Shown piece after piece: positions 17,470-27,293 of a DNA stretch of 64,000 bases (position 1 is its first letter; every line of letters begins with the position of its first letter). Source of the DNA: Varibaculum cambriense DSM 15806 (GTDB taxonomy: Bacteria > Actinomycetota > Actinomycetes > Actinomycetales > Actinomycetaceae); NCBI RefSeq assembly GCF_000420065.1, contig NZ_ATUF01000002.1, forward strand, positions 248,001 to 312,000, given 5' to 3'. The notes below the pieces were generated by a model. The model saw only the letters and a program-made list of their open reading frames with translations. It was not told the origin of the DNA and did not search any database. Both the position numbers and the translations under genes were made by a program.

Positions 17470-17802
17470 GGGTACGCAATGCGTACAGAGGGCGCGGTTC
17501 GTGCGTAACGCACGCGACCCTTACGAAACCTGTGCGTTGGGTAGGTATCCCGTACCCGCAGCACTCGCCTCGCGTCCTCGAAAGTGAAGACGCCCTTTAG
17601 TTTGTCACGGCTTTAGTAAATGAACAAAACCGCAGCTAGATGCGACCCGGTTCTTAAGGTTTTCTTGAGCAGCTGCAAAGTAGTTCTCACTAATCTACCG
17701 CTGGGACAAACCTGATCCCTACCTAGGTGAGACCCACCTACTTCGCCCCGAGTTGCTACTGACTGAGACCTAATCCCCGTTCAGCCTCCAGCCCCAGACC
17801 TA
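17470..17802. other. Intergenic stretch with two odd-centred palindromes
   Basis: No gene is seen here. GTACGCAATGCGTAC (17472-17486) and CGTGCGTAACGCACG (17500-17514) are each perfect 7+1+7 palindromes, directly upstream of the minus-strand tRNA-Thr. They could be operators or small hairpins in its precursor. The remainder holds nothing recognisable. Confidence 0.45.
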
Positions 17803-18708
17803 TTACTTCCCGAGCAGCACGTCCTCGTTAAAACTTCCATCCTGGTTAATCGGGTTCTCAACCAACTTCCCATTGGAGGCAAACATCGGGGTACCTACCT
17901 GTTGGGTTTGCTTACCCGCAGCATCCGCCCACTGCTTTTGCCACTTCTCCAGCAGCGCCGATTGGGGCTCTGCCTTGAAGGAGCTAATGATCTCGTCTTT
18001 AACCCCAACCTTCTTGGCAACTTCCTTAATTTTTTCTAGCGACTTACCCGGATCGGTCATCAGCGTGGAGTTACCCTGATCCTTCCAGCCTACTTCCTCA
18101 CCCTTGGCGAACATCACTCCATATCCGGCAGCAATCAACGCTTGGTGGAAAGCCAGCGCCTTGTCTGGCTGACCTGCCGCTACCTGCATAGAAGCATTCC
18201 CGGCGATGATCGTCCACGGCAGGGCGTGAGTAGCCACCGGATGCAGCACCAGATTGGCTTTACCATCTTTAGCAAAAGCCAGGATCTTATCCCCCAGCTG
18301 ATGCTCCAGATTCAAACAGGCAGGACACCCATAGGAAAACCACATCTCAATCGTGGGTACTCCCGAGGTAGCCTGGTAAACACCTTTTTCACTAAGCAAA
18401 ATCCCCTGCGCCGCATCAACGGCTTCCTGGCCGGAGAGGGTAGCAATTTTTTCTGGGCGCTTACCGGAAAGCACGTCCCCATTAGCTTTATTATTTCCAC
18501 TTTGGGCAACCAGGTATCCGGCGAGGGCGACTGCCGCCACCACTAGTACCGCAATTATCCCAATCACTAACCGTTTCACGGTTTGCTGACGCCGCGCGGC
18601 TTCCCGCTGCGCTTCTACCTGCTTCCAAACTTTTTGTTGGCGATTTTTTTCGTTTTTCGCCGAGCTTTTACCCTTAGCGGCCTGCATTTTGCCTTTTTTC
18701 TGTGCCAT
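17803..18708 (-). CDS. Membrane-anchored DsbA-like thioredoxin-fold protein
   Basis: This 301-aa protein uses ATG 18708 (MAQKKGKMQ) because GGGAGAG precedes it; the frame is open 18 codons further upstream without a ribosome site. It has a highly basic cytoplasmic tail (~65 residues), one transmembrane helix (LVIGIIAVLVVAAVALAGYLV), then an extracytoplasmic thioredoxin-fold domain with CPAC active site (WFSYGCPACLNLEHQL), and the cis-Pro region QVGTPMFASNG near the C-terminus. It matches actinobacterial DsbA/DSBA-like oxidoreductases that make disulfides in exported proteins, plausibly including the pilins of this window. Partner VKOR/DsbB is not in the window. Confidence 0.88.
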   Translation of the reverse strand: MAQKKGKMQAAKGKSSAKNEKNRQQKVWKQVEAQREAARRQQTVKRLVIGIIAVLVVAAVALAGYLVAQSGNNKANGDVLSGKRPEKIATLSGQEAVDAAQGILLSEKGVYQATSGVPTIEMWFSYGCPACLNLEHQLGDKILAFAKDGKANLVLHPVATHALPWTIIAGNASMQVAAGQPDKALAFHQALIAAGYGVMFAKGEEVGWKDQGNSTLMTDPGKSLEKIKEVAKKVGVKDEIISSFKAEPQSALLEKWQKQWADAAGKQTQQVGTPMFASNGKLVENPINQDGSFNEDVLLGK

Positions 18709-18827
18709 GACTCTCCCGCTATTACTTTCCTGCGACTTTCCTAAATTACTTGCTTTAAGCATAGATGAGGACGCGCCCGGCTCCCACCTTATCCGGGATT
18801 CTCACCAGTAAAAGTTACAAACTTCTC

Positions 18828-20576
18828 CTACCAGTACCCGCCTACTACCAGATATTGCGCACCTACCCCGGCTGCCAGCGCCACCAGACACCAAAAGAAA
18901 CGCGCCCCGGCTCCACCTAATAAGCGCACTATGGAGCCAAATCCTACGCGGAAAGCCCGGGAACAGAACGCAACAATCATCCCGAACAGGGAATACCCCA
19001 AGTACAAAAAGGCTCTATAAACTTCCGGTCTCTCCCGTAATCCTTCCGGCAAAACCGGGTAGCTGACATTCACTAGCGGCTGGTAACCGAACTGCCCCAG
19101 CAGTATCACCCCTAGCCCTACCAGCACAGTCACCACTACTGCCCCGATTAACGGCGCCAGCAGAGGTTGGGCTCGCAGTGCCGCCCGGGGAGGTTTCAGC
19201 AACCCCGAGGCCAGCTGGGCATCCCGCAGGCGCGCCCTGAAGACCCCGAAAAACGCGGAAATCGCCACCAGCAGCATGAGTACTGCCGCATACAGATCCG
19301 ACTCTACGACCATTTGGGGATCATTTTGGTGCAGGAATGCCCCCACCCCAAAACACAAGGCCAGCATCAACAGCAAACAGGATAGCCAAGCCTGCGGTAA
19401 CTTTTGGGGGAGATAACGCGGCTGCCATTGCACCTCCGCCGCCGCTAACTGCTCCGCTTGCCTACTGCCGGGCACACCCAATGGCGAAGCCCCCTGCGGC
19501 TGATTAATACTGGCGTCGCTAGGGTTACTCAAATAGCCGCCATTTGCTTCCCAGAATCTATCGGCTTCACCCCTGATCGCTGGCGCCTCAGGAGGATAAC
19601 GCCGAGTTTCCTGACCAGGCGGATCCACTCCCAGATTTACAGCTTGCCTCCGGTCTTCTTGCTTGAGATGTGGAGAAAAACTCGGGGGAAGCGCCCCGGA
19701 TTCGGAAACTGCGGTAGCTGATGTTCCTTCCGCCCCTGGGGCGTCTCCCGCCGCTAAACCGGCAGATAAATAAGGCGTGGGATCTTTGCCCTCGTTTACC
19801 GCCTGCAACGCCGCTATCAGTTCCTGGGGAGAGGTTCTACGCTCTGGATCCACCTGGAAACCAGCCGCAAAAACCCGTTGCCAGGACTCGGGTAGCCCTG
19901 ATAGGTCGGGATTACCAGTGGTAATCCTCCCCAACACCACCTCCACCGGGCCGGAACCAAAGGGCGGATGCCCACTGGCGCAATAAAGTAATACACACAG
20001 CCAAGCCCACCAGTCATCACGCGGGCGCGCATCCTCGCCGTGAATAAGCTGCGGGGAAATATAGCCGGGAGTCCCGGTAACCAGGCCGGTGGCGGTCAAA
20101 CGTTCAGCACCGGGAGTTTGAGAAATCCCAAAGTCAATCAGCACTGGCCCCTGTTTGGCGATCATGATATTAGCGGGTTTGATATCGCGATGCACCACCC
20201 CGGCGCGATGCAACTCCCCCAAAATTTTTGCTAGCCATTGCGCGAGGTCAATCAAGTCTGGCAAATCCCAAGTGCCATTGGCGCTCACGTCCTCGGCAAT
20301 AGTTACTCCCCGAATTAGTTCCATAGCCACATACGGGGTTTGCCCGGCGGTGTTTACCTCAAAAACTTTCGCCACCCCGGAGGAGCTGACTCGGTTAATC
20401 GCATCCGCCTCCCGTTGCAGACGCTTGCGAGCATTGGGGTCATTAGCAATCTGCGGATGCAAGAACTTCAGCGCTACCTCGCGACCAGTGGGGGATTCAG
20501 CTTGATAAACTGAAGCCATCCCCCCTGCCCCCAAGGCCTTAAGTACCTTGTATCCGCCGATTTCCTGCTCGAGCAC
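18828..20576 (-). CDS. Serine/threonine protein kinase with C-terminal membrane domain
   Basis: The 582-aa protein has an N-terminal Hanks-type kinase domain (residues ~8-265): glycine loop LGAGGMASVY, lysine in VALKFL, catalytic VVHRDIKPANIM, DFG in LIDFGISQ and the TGTPGYISPQ activation segment. A long low-complexity linker (~265-375) leads to four or so hydrophobic helices at ~395-580. There are no PASTA repeats, so it is not PknB-like; the sensor is presumably the membrane domain. It is divergent from the DUF4032 kinase-like gene, with 111 nt between start codons. Confidence 0.92.
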   Translation of the reverse strand: MLEQEIGGYKVLKALGAGGMASVYQAESPTGREVALKFLHPQIANDPNARKRLQREADAINRVSSSGVAKVFEVNTAGQTPYVAMELIRGVTIAEDVSANGTWDLPDLIDLAQWLAKILGELHRAGVVHRDIKPANIMIAKQGPVLIDFGISQTPGAERLTATGLVTGTPGYISPQLIHGEDARPRDDWWAWLCVLLYCASGHPPFGSGPVEVVLGRITTGNPDLSGLPESWQRVFAAGFQVDPERRTSPQELIAALQAVNEGKDPTPYLSAGLAAGDAPGAEGTSATAVSESGALPPSFSPHLKQEDRRQAVNLGVDPPGQETRRYPPEAPAIRGEADRFWEANGGYLSNPSDASINQPQGASPLGVPGSRQAEQLAAAEVQWQPRYLPQKLPQAWLSCLLLMLALCFGVGAFLHQNDPQMVVESDLYAAVLMLLVAISAFFGVFRARLRDAQLASGLLKPPRAALRAQPLLAPLIGAVVVTVLVGLGVILLGQFGYQPLVNVSYPVLPEGLRERPEVYRAFLYLGYSLFGMIVAFCSRAFRVGFGSIVRLLGGAGARFFWCLVALAAGVGAQYLVVGGYW

Positions 20577-20687
20577 TGTCTCCCTACCTGTTTTCTAACT
20601 CTCTTTATCTGAGTTTAGCTAAATGCGTTCGCACTTACCCAACCCCCTATGTCAGAATTGTCTTAGCAATTGCGAAGAGGAGGAAAA

Positions 20688-21968
20688 TTGCCAAACAAGC
20701 AGAAAATTCGGGTTACTACCTCTGGTACTTCCTCCTTCTATTCTTTAGTTCCTACTCTCCCCTGGTCGCTGCCTTTAGAGGATTGGCCCAATGAGCTCCT
20801 CGCTGCCCTTCCGCGGGGAATCTCCCGCCACGTGGTGCGTTTTATTAAGGCAGGGGGCGCGATTTTCGCAGTAAAAGAGATCTCTGAGCAGGACGCGCTA
20901 CATGAATATCAAATGCTGCGCCAACTGCAAAGTAAGGAACTGCCTACCGTATCCGTGGCCGCGGTGGTGGCGGGAAGAGTCGATAAAAACGGCGAGGATC
21001 TACCGGCCGCCCTCGTCACTCACCACCTGCAATATTCCCTTCCCTATCGGGTTTTACTATCCAAACATTTATCTCAAGACAACCTCAATCGGGTGCTTGA
21101 TTCCCTAGTTGCGCTGCTGGTTCACCTGCATCTAAACGGTTTTTACTGGGGTGACGTGTCCCTTTCTAACACCCTTTTCCGCCGTGATGCCGGCACCTAT
21201 GCCGCCTACCTGGTAGATGCAGAAACCGGACGCTTTTATGACAGTATTTCCGACCGTTCCCGCGAATATGACGTGTCTTTAGGTGCCATGAATATCATCG
21301 GGGAACTAATGGATTTGCAGGCCGGAGGCCTGGTAGATGAAGACTTTGACGCTACTATTGTTGGCGACTACCTGGAGAAACGCTACCACGACCTCTGGAA
21401 TGATTTAACCGGAGCCGAACGTATCCCGGCCGATGAGATTTGGCGAGTAGGAGCGCGTGCCGAGCGGCTCGGGCAACTCGGGTTCGATATCGGTCAGGTA
21501 GAAATCGAAAGCGACGAGGACGGAGATTTCCTCAGCTTCGCGCCACGAGTAGTCGAGGCCGGGCATTTCCAGCGGCGCGTAAAAGATTTAACCGGTCTGG
21601 AAGTTCAAGAAGAACAAGCCAAACGGATCTACACCGATATTTTGACCTATCAACGCCGCAAGAAAATGGAGAAGCTACCGCTACGTCTAGTGGCAACCAC
21701 CTGGCTAGAACGGGTTTACCTCCCCACTATTAGCGCGATCCCCGATGATTTACGTTCAAAGCTAGAGCCAGCACAGATCTTCCATGAGGTGTTAGAACAT
21801 CGCTGGTTTATGTCCGAAAAAGCAGGACATCATATCCATACCCGCGAAGCGGTTAAAGACTACATCCGCACCCAACTGGCAGTCCGCCCCGATGAACAGG
21901 TGGTCTTGCCGATGCCTTTGACAGCAACGGCGGATGCTGCCGACTATCTGGACCTAAATGAGCTGTAA
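20688..21968 (+). CDS. DUF4032 protein with kinase-like fold
   Basis: A TTG at 20688 is chosen as start because GAGGAGG lies 4-5 nt before it; this gives 426 aa beginning MPNKQKIRVTTSGT. The N-terminal half carries kinase-like landmarks: lysine in AVKEIS, a catalytic-loop equivalent WGDVSLSNTLF and a metal-loop equivalent LVDAETG, as in LPS-kinase-like/DUF4032 proteins of actinobacteria. The C-terminal half is the DUF4032 domain. The substrate is unknown. Its head-to-head position with a Ser/Thr kinase hints at a shared signalling role, but this is inference. Confidence 0.82.
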   Translation: MPNKQKIRVTTSGTSSFYSLVPTLPWSLPLEDWPNELLAALPRGISRHVVRFIKAGGAIFAVKEISEQDALHEYQMLRQLQSKELPTVSVAAVVAGRVDKNGEDLPAALVTHHLQYSLPYRVLLSKHLSQDNLNRVLDSLVALLVHLHLNGFYWGDVSLSNTLFRRDAGTYAAYLVDAETGRFYDSISDRSREYDVSLGAMNIIGELMDLQAGGLVDEDFDATIVGDYLEKRYHDLWNDLTGAERIPADEIWRVGARAERLGQLGFDIGQVEIESDEDGDFLSFAPRVVEAGHFQRRVKDLTGLEVQEEQAKRIYTDILTYQRRKKMEKLPLRLVATTWLERVYLPTISAIPDDLRSKLEPAQIFHEVLEHRWFMSEKAGHHIHTREAVKDYIRTQLAVRPDEQVVLPMPLTATADAADYLDLNEL

Positions 21969-22078
21969 CCAGTAGCATTGGCTGCAGTAACCCAGTATTT
22001 ATTACGGAAATAATTAGTCGGGGTATGCCCACGCCCAGACTTTGGCTCCAATGGTTTCCGCCTGCCAACGATTTTGAG

Positions 22079-23401
22079 TTATTGGCGCCCGTGGCGGCGC
22101 CCCACCACCACTAATCCTCCCTGTGGCAAGAGCCGATCCGGAGACATGGATTCGGAAACCGCTGAGAGAGAAATCGTAAATACTACCGGCTGGCGACTGG
22201 TGAGCTCGATACGCCCGCCATCCGCCTCTATGAGATCTTTCGCGAGCGCCAGTCCGATGCCACTGGAGCCATGACCGCTAACCCCGCGCCGGAAAATATG
22301 GGGAGCTATTTCTTCACTCACGCCCTCGCCCTCGTCGGTAACTTCCACAAATATGGAGCGGCTAGAAACCCCTTTGCGAGTAGAAACCGTGACCGTGCCC
22401 GCCCCATATTTCAAGGAGTTCTCCACTAAAGTAGCGATTGCCTGCGATAATGAAGAAGGAGTGGCTAGTGGCAAGCGATCGGTTACCTGGTTTTTGAAAA
22501 CAATTTCCCGGCCGACTGCCGCAAACTGCGCCTCCCACTCATTCTTTTGCTGACGGAAAATATCATCTATCTTCACCGCCTGAGCATTCCCATGATTGGC
22601 TTGCGCGGCGCGTTTCTTTAAGTCCTCTACCACCTGGGTGATTCGTTCTACCTGCTCTAGGCAAGCTTCGGCTTCGCTGCGTACTTCCTGGTCATCAGTG
22701 AGATATTCAATCTCTTCAATTCGCATAGACAGGGCAGTCAGGGGGGTGCGTAACTGGTGCGTAACATCGGAAGCAAATTGGCGTTCCTTGGCGATCCGAC
22801 CAATAATCCGTTCCCCGGAACGAGATAGTTCCTCGCTGACCAGATCTATTTCTTCAATCCCGGTAGGTTGGATGCGAGCTTGGACTGCCCCCGACCCAAC
22901 TTGCTCAGCCTGGGCGGAAAGATAGATAAGGGGTGCCGCTAAGCGTCGAGAACCGCGAAATGCGAAGGCGGTACCCGCCCCCAGGGCAACTGCTCCACAA
23001 ATCAGCACGGCACACACTGCCCCTACCGCGGACCAAATCACCGGCACCGCCGAGGAACGTAACGAAACGTAGAGACCACCGGCACTGCGCGCATGGGAGT
23101 ATAGCTGCCAGTTAGCATCTACCGCTCCCGAGTGGTAGATCCGCCTTTCCTGTTGATCAATACTGATCTCTGATTCGGGCACATAAACCCGCTGCCAGTT
23201 GGAGACCGCTTGCCGAGTACGTTCCAGGTCGCGGGTACCAATCTGATCCAGGTAACGAGAAAGATTAACCGTGAGTTGATCCTGGTTCGCCTGACTAGAC
23301 TGCCACACATAGGAGGGGGCTAGAATCGCCAGCGGCAACCCCAGTAGGGTTAGGGAAACCAGAACCGACTGGAAAACCATTAACAGCGCGCGCCGGCGCA
23401 T
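22079..23401 (-). CDS. Two-component sensor histidine kinase
   Basis: The 440-aa membrane kinase has an N-terminal helix (~12-32), an extracytoplasmic sensor (~33-125), a second helix (AVGAVCAVLICGAVALGAG), HAMP-like linker, HisKA dimerisation domain with phospho-acceptor in FASDVTHQLRTPLTALSMRI, and HATPase boxes N (VENSLKYGAG), G1 (VTDEGEGV) and G2 (SGIGLALAKDLIEADGG). It starts 6 nt after its response regulator ends, in one operon. The signal is unknown; the arrangement resembles actinobacterial envelope-stress pairs. Confidence 0.93.
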   Translation of the reverse strand: MRRRALLMVFQSVLVSLTLLGLPLAILAPSYVWQSSQANQDQLTVNLSRYLDQIGTRDLERTRQAVSNWQRVYVPESEISIDQQERRIYHSGAVDANWQLYSHARSAGGLYVSLRSSAVPVIWSAVGAVCAVLICGAVALGAGTAFAFRGSRRLAAPLIYLSAQAEQVGSGAVQARIQPTGIEEIDLVSEELSRSGERIIGRIAKERQFASDVTHQLRTPLTALSMRIEEIEYLTDDQEVRSEAEACLEQVERITQVVEDLKKRAAQANHGNAQAVKIDDIFRQQKNEWEAQFAAVGREIVFKNQVTDRLPLATPSSLSQAIATLVENSLKYGAGTVTVSTRKGVSSRSIFVEVTDEGEGVSEEIAPHIFRRGVSGHGSSGIGLALAKDLIEADGGRIELTSRQPVVFTISLSAVSESMSPDRLLPQGGLVVVGRRHGRQ

Positions 23402-23407
23402 GGCAAG

Positions 23408-24088
23408 CTACTTTCGTTCAGTCTCGAAACGGAATCCCATTCCCCGTACTGTCGAAATGTAATAGGGGTAGGCGGCGTCATCGCCCAGTTTGCGACGCAG
23501 CCAGGAAATATGCATATCGAGGGTCTTGGTGGAACCGGCCGGATCCGAGCCCCAAACTTCCTGCATAATCACTTGCCGGGGCACCACGTTGCCGGCTTCC
23601 TTAATCAGGATCCGCAGCAGATCGAACTCTTTGGCGGTTAGCTGCAGTTCCCGCCCATTTTGGAAGGCGCGGTGAGCAGAAACATCGATCTTAATATCCT
23701 GCGCTTCCAGAGTGTCATCCTGGAAGTCACTTCCGGCACGGCGCAGCAGGGCGCGCACTCTGGCCAGTAACTCTGCCAAACGGAAGGGCTTGGTTACGTA
23801 ATCGTCAGCACCAGCGTCTAAGCCGACCACCATGTCGACCTCGTCAGTACGGGCAGTAAGTACCAGAATCGGCACGGATGAGCCTTGGGAGCGAATCTCC
23901 CGAGCCACATCTAAACCGTCCATATCGGGCAGACCCAGATCCAAGACCACCAGATCGGCTCCTAGAATATCGCCGAGGGCTCCCCGACCGGTGCCGTGGG
24001 CGCGCACTTCGTAGCCTTCTCGCCCCAGGGCTCGTGCCAAAGGTTCGGAGATTGCCGGGTCATCTTCAACAAGTAAAACTGTAGTCAT
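23408..24088 (-). CDS. OmpR/PhoB-family response regulator
   Basis: The 226-aa protein has an N-terminal receiver (LVEDDPAISEPLARAL; phospho-acceptor Asp in LVVLDLGLPDMDG; KPF lysine in VTKPFRLAEL) and a C-terminal winged helix (LTAKEFDLLRILIKE; DMHISWLRRKLG; ISTVRGMGFRFE). It is the first gene of a two-gene operon with the histidine kinase. Its targets are not evident from the window. Confidence 0.95.
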   Translation of the reverse strand: MTTVLLVEDDPAISEPLARALGREGYEVRAHGTGRGALGDILGADLVVLDLGLPDMDGLDVAREIRSQGSSVPILVLTARTDEVDMVVGLDAGADDYVTKPFRLAELLARVRALLRRAGSDFQDDTLEAQDIKIDVSAHRAFQNGRELQLTAKEFDLLRILIKEAGNVVPRQVIMQEVWGSDPAGSTKTLDMHISWLRRKLGDDAAYPYYISTVRGMGFRFETERK

Positions 24089-24148
24089 ATTCCCATGCTA
24101 ATCTAAAAAAAACTTTGTCGCTACTACAGCGAACTGAAACTAGCTTTA

Positions 24149-25249
24149 CTATTTTTTTACTGGCGAAGAAGCTATCTCTAGGGTGCTGCGATGGATAAAA
24201 GGCTGCTCGCCCTGCTGAGCCTGTCCGCGGGTAAGCAGCCATCCTTCCACCTCACCCAACCCTTGTAGGTCTCTAGTGGTAGCCGGCCTGACCGCGAAAT
24301 ACCCTTTTTCATCAATAGCTTGCAGCTGCTTGGCGGAGTTAGCATCCATCAAGATTTGTCCCCGCGGTGCAATATCTACCAAACGCGAAGCCAAGTTAAC
24401 TGGGGGGCCGAAAATGTCGCCAGAACGGGAAACTACCCGTCCGTGAACTAAGGAGGCACGCACCGGTAAAATCTCCGGCCGGGATTTTAGGAGCTCGACA
24501 ATGGCACAGACAATATCCGCGGCCACCAGCAGATCGTCCGCAACATACAAGACCGCATCTCCCAGGGTTTTAACCACCCGCCCTCCGCGAGTAGTAATTA
24601 CATCCCGGCAGGCCATTTCAAAACTTTGCACCAGATCAGCCAAGGCGGCTCCGCTCATAGTAGAAGAACGGCGCGTATAGGCCACCATGTCCACAAATCC
24701 CATAGAGCGCTCTAAAGGATAGGAATCGGTAGCAGCGGCTTTGCCTTCGCGCATTTCTACTTCCCGGTTAGTATTTAGCAACAGATATGCCATCTGTCGG
24801 CGCCACGCATACCCCAGTTGTGACTGCAACAGGTCGATGTATTCGTCGATTTTGTCTAAGACGAGCAAGCGGGCGGAAGTATCATCCAGATTCATGCGTT
24901 CTTGAAAATCCGTAACAATCGCCTCTAGTTGCCATAACACTAGGCGATCAGCCATATAGGACTGTGCACGCAGTAGGGAGGTCACGGTATTGCGCCCCAG
25001 GGCTCCCTCACCAAATTCTTGACTCCATTCCCCGATTGCCTGCGCATCTTGCTCGGTAAACATATAGGTATCGGGATCAGCCTTCGGAAATCCACAGGAA
25101 ATCCAAAAATGGTCGATTTCTGCAACACTGACTCCCAGTTGCTGCGCCATCTCCCGCATAGTCATGGTGGGAGCACCCCCGATGAGTTTCCACACCGGGC
25201 GCATCACGGTGTTGCGCGCTATCTGGGCTGCAGATAAGGATTCACTCAC
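24149..25249 (-). CDS. Class III adenylate cyclase with N-terminal regulatory domain
   Basis: The 366-aa cytosolic protein has a C-terminal class III cyclase domain (~180-340) with both metal aspartates (GFVDMVAYT and KTLGDAVLYV) and the asparagine/arginine pair in FGPPVNLASRL. The N-terminal ~170 residues resemble the autoinhibitory pH-sensing domain of Rv1264-type mycobacterial cyclases (MTMREMAQQLGVSVAEIDHF; DKIDEYIDLLQ). It should make cAMP from ATP. It lies 60 nt upstream of, and on the same strand as, the two-component operon, so co-transcription is possible. No cAMP receptor is present in the window. Confidence 0.9.
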   Translation of the reverse strand: MSESLSAAQIARNTVMRPVWKLIGGAPTMTMREMAQQLGVSVAEIDHFWISCGFPKADPDTYMFTEQDAQAIGEWSQEFGEGALGRNTVTSLLRAQSYMADRLVLWQLEAIVTDFQERMNLDDTSARLLVLDKIDEYIDLLQSQLGYAWRRQMAYLLLNTNREVEMREGKAAATDSYPLERSMGFVDMVAYTRRSSTMSGAALADLVQSFEMACRDVITTRGGRVVKTLGDAVLYVADDLLVAADIVCAIVELLKSRPEILPVRASLVHGRVVSRSGDIFGPPVNLASRLVDIAPRGQILMDANSAKQLQAIDEKGYFAVRPATTRDLQGLGEVEGWLLTRGQAQQGEQPFIHRSTLEIASSPVKK

Positions 25250-25462
25250 CCCTCAACCTTAAGGTGAATGACCTCACTTTTTCCAGCAGACCCGGCAATC
25301 TCCGTCCAATAACGGAAACTTCCCCGGCACTTAGTAGCGCCAATTTGCCCTTGCCCGCCCTTTATCATTTCCGGTTTCCGGTCTGCTGCCTAACAGCTAG
25401 CCAGCGCGTAACCCAATTCGCAGTTCTACAGTTTCCGGATTACGCTTCTTAAAATAGGTTCT

Positions 25463-26185
25463 ATGACCAAGCGCCTTGTTTTAGCTTCTGCCTCCCCAGC
25501 TCGCCTGAAAGTTTTAACCCAGGCGGGCGTTACCCCTCTTGCCTGGCCGGCAAATATTGACGAGGACGCAGTGCGCGCCGGACTTAAAACCACAGATCCA
25601 TCGCAGGTAGTTACCGCTTTAGCTCAAGCGAAAGCTCGTCATATCGGGCAGTTACTAACCACCCCGGAGAGATTTTGCCCTGATAATCTTTCCCAAGCAA
25701 ACACGGTACGAGAAGAGCTTAAGAATCTCCCCGTGGGCGAACGCTTTGCGGTGGTAGGTTGCGATTCTATGCTGCTACTTAACGGCAAGTTGCGGGGAAA
25801 ACCCCACAGCTTTGAACGGGCTCTGCAGCAGATCAATGAGCTTTCAGGAGCAACTCCCATTTTATTTACCGGTCACTGTGCTCTAGCTTTAAAGCGTTCT
25901 ACCACCGGCTTTACCTTTGAAAATGAAGTAGCAGGTCATTCGCAAGCCACCTTATATTTTAGCGAGATTAGCCCGGAGGAAGCTCGTGCCTATGCCAAAA
26001 CTAAGGAACCGCTGGAAGTTGCCGGAGGTTTTACGATCGATGGACTAGGCGGGGCATATATTGAATCAATTGAGGGCGACCCCCACGGAATTATTGGGAT
26101 TTCTTTACCCTTAGTACGTAAACTATTAAATGAACTTGGCTTTTTTTGGCCAAACTTATGGAAGGTCTTACCAAAAAAATCCTGA
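25463..26185 (+). CDS. maf: Maf-like nucleotide pyrophosphatase
   Basis: The 240-aa protein starts LVLASASPARLKVLTQAGV, the Maf signature, with GERFAVVGCDSMLLLNGKL and GGFTIDGLGGAYIESIEGD carrying the catalytic acidic residues. Maf enzymes hydrolyse non-canonical or modified nucleoside triphosphates and affect septum formation. The protein is longer than the usual ~200 aa because of an insertion near residues 55-90. ATG 25463 lacks a Shine-Dalgarno site; a TAAAAT box lies 7 nt upstream, so it may be leaderless. dapD follows after 17 nt. Confidence 0.9.
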   Translation: MTKRLVLASASPARLKVLTQAGVTPLAWPANIDEDAVRAGLKTTDPSQVVTALAQAKARHIGQLLTTPERFCPDNLSQANTVREELKNLPVGERFAVVGCDSMLLLNGKLRGKPHSFERALQQINELSGATPILFTGHCALALKRSTTGFTFENEVAGHSQATLYFSEISPEEARAYAKTKEPLEVAGGFTIDGLGGAYIESIEGDPHGIIGISLPLVRKLLNELGFFWPNLWKVLPKKS

Positions 26186-26202
26186 ACGGATAAGGTTGAA
26201 TT

Positions 26203-27186
26203 ATGAGTGAAAGAAAAGCACGCGGGGTAGGGCTCGCAACCGTAAGCGAAACCGGTCAAACCCTAGACGTTTGGTATCCGCGTCCCTACCTAGGTGATCA
26301 GCCAAACGAATCAGATGCCCAGTTAATCGAAAAGCTAAGCCAGATTGAGGGGCGCGACGACGGACGAGGGGTTAACCGCACCGCTACCGTGGTATCGATC
26401 GATCTGGACGAATCTGCCCGCTCCACCGCCGATGCCTACCTGCGTCTACATTTACTTTCCCACCGCCTGGTAAAGCCAAACACCATTAACCTCGATGGAA
26501 TTTTCGCTCGTCTACCTACTGTTGCCTGGACAACCGAAGGCCCCTGTGCGGTCGAGGACTTCGAAAATACCCGTATGCGGATGCGTTTAAGCTTCGGCCA
26601 TCCAATTCACCTACTTAGCGTAGATAAATTCCCACCGATGGTTAACTACATTATCCCTTCCGGGGTGCGCATCGCCGATGGCGCAAAAGTACGTCTAGGC
26701 GCCTATTTAGCACCCGGCACCACCGTGATGCATGCGGCTTTCGTTAACTTTAATGCCGGCACTTTGGGGGCTTGTCTGATTGAGGGACGAGTAGCGCAAG
26801 GGGTAGTGATCGATGACGGCTCCGATATCGGAGGCGGCGCCTCTACCGCCACCACGGTTTCCGGTCAGACTGGGAAACAAATTTCTTTAGGAAAACGTTG
26901 CCTGCTAGGCGCCAACTCGGGGCTAGGAATCGCGCTGGGTGATGACTGCGTGGTGGAAGCGGGATTAAACCTGACCGCCGGTACCAAAGTATCGGTTCTC
27001 CCCCACGCCGGAGTGGCTCCCTCAGCCGAAGGCTACTTTGCGGAGCCGGTAGTGGTGGCCGCCTCGGAACTCTCGGGAGTTTCCGACGTAATCTTCCGGC
27101 GGAACTCCCAATCCGGTCGCGTAGAGGCGCTACCCCGGGCAGGAAAAGAAATCAAGCTAGCCGCCACCTCCCGCATAAACCCGTAA
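26203..27186 (+). CDS. dapD: Tetrahydrodipicolinate N-succinyltransferase (actinobacterial type)
   Basis: This 327-aa trimeric left-handed beta-helix acyltransferase transfers succinyl from succinyl-CoA to tetrahydrodipicolinate in the lysine/diaminopimelate pathway. An N-terminal alpha/beta domain precedes hexapeptide coils (residues ~150-285: IPSGVRIADGAKVRLGAYLA, DDGSDIGGGAS, LGANSGLGIALGDDCVVEAG). ATG 26203 follows an AAGG site and lies 17 nt after maf. Size fits the actinobacterial DapD subfamily (~315-330 aa). Confidence 0.93.
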   Translation: MSERKARGVGLATVSETGQTLDVWYPRPYLGDQPNESDAQLIEKLSQIEGRDDGRGVNRTATVVSIDLDESARSTADAYLRLHLLSHRLVKPNTINLDGIFARLPTVAWTTEGPCAVEDFENTRMRMRLSFGHPIHLLSVDKFPPMVNYIIPSGVRIADGAKVRLGAYLAPGTTVMHAAFVNFNAGTLGACLIEGRVAQGVVIDDGSDIGGGASTATTVSGQTGKQISLGKRCLLGANSGLGIALGDDCVVEAGLNLTAGTKVSVLPHAGVAPSAEGYFAEPVVVAASELSGVSDVIFRRNSQSGRVEALPRAGKEIKLAATSRINP

Positions 27187-27293
27187 TTTTTATCCCGCCG
27201 CCCGCAGGCTCGCTGCTCCGCGTTCGACTTGCATGAGCGTTCTTCTTCCCGGCAGGGCTTAAACAACGCGGATCTAGACTGTCATCCTGGTAC

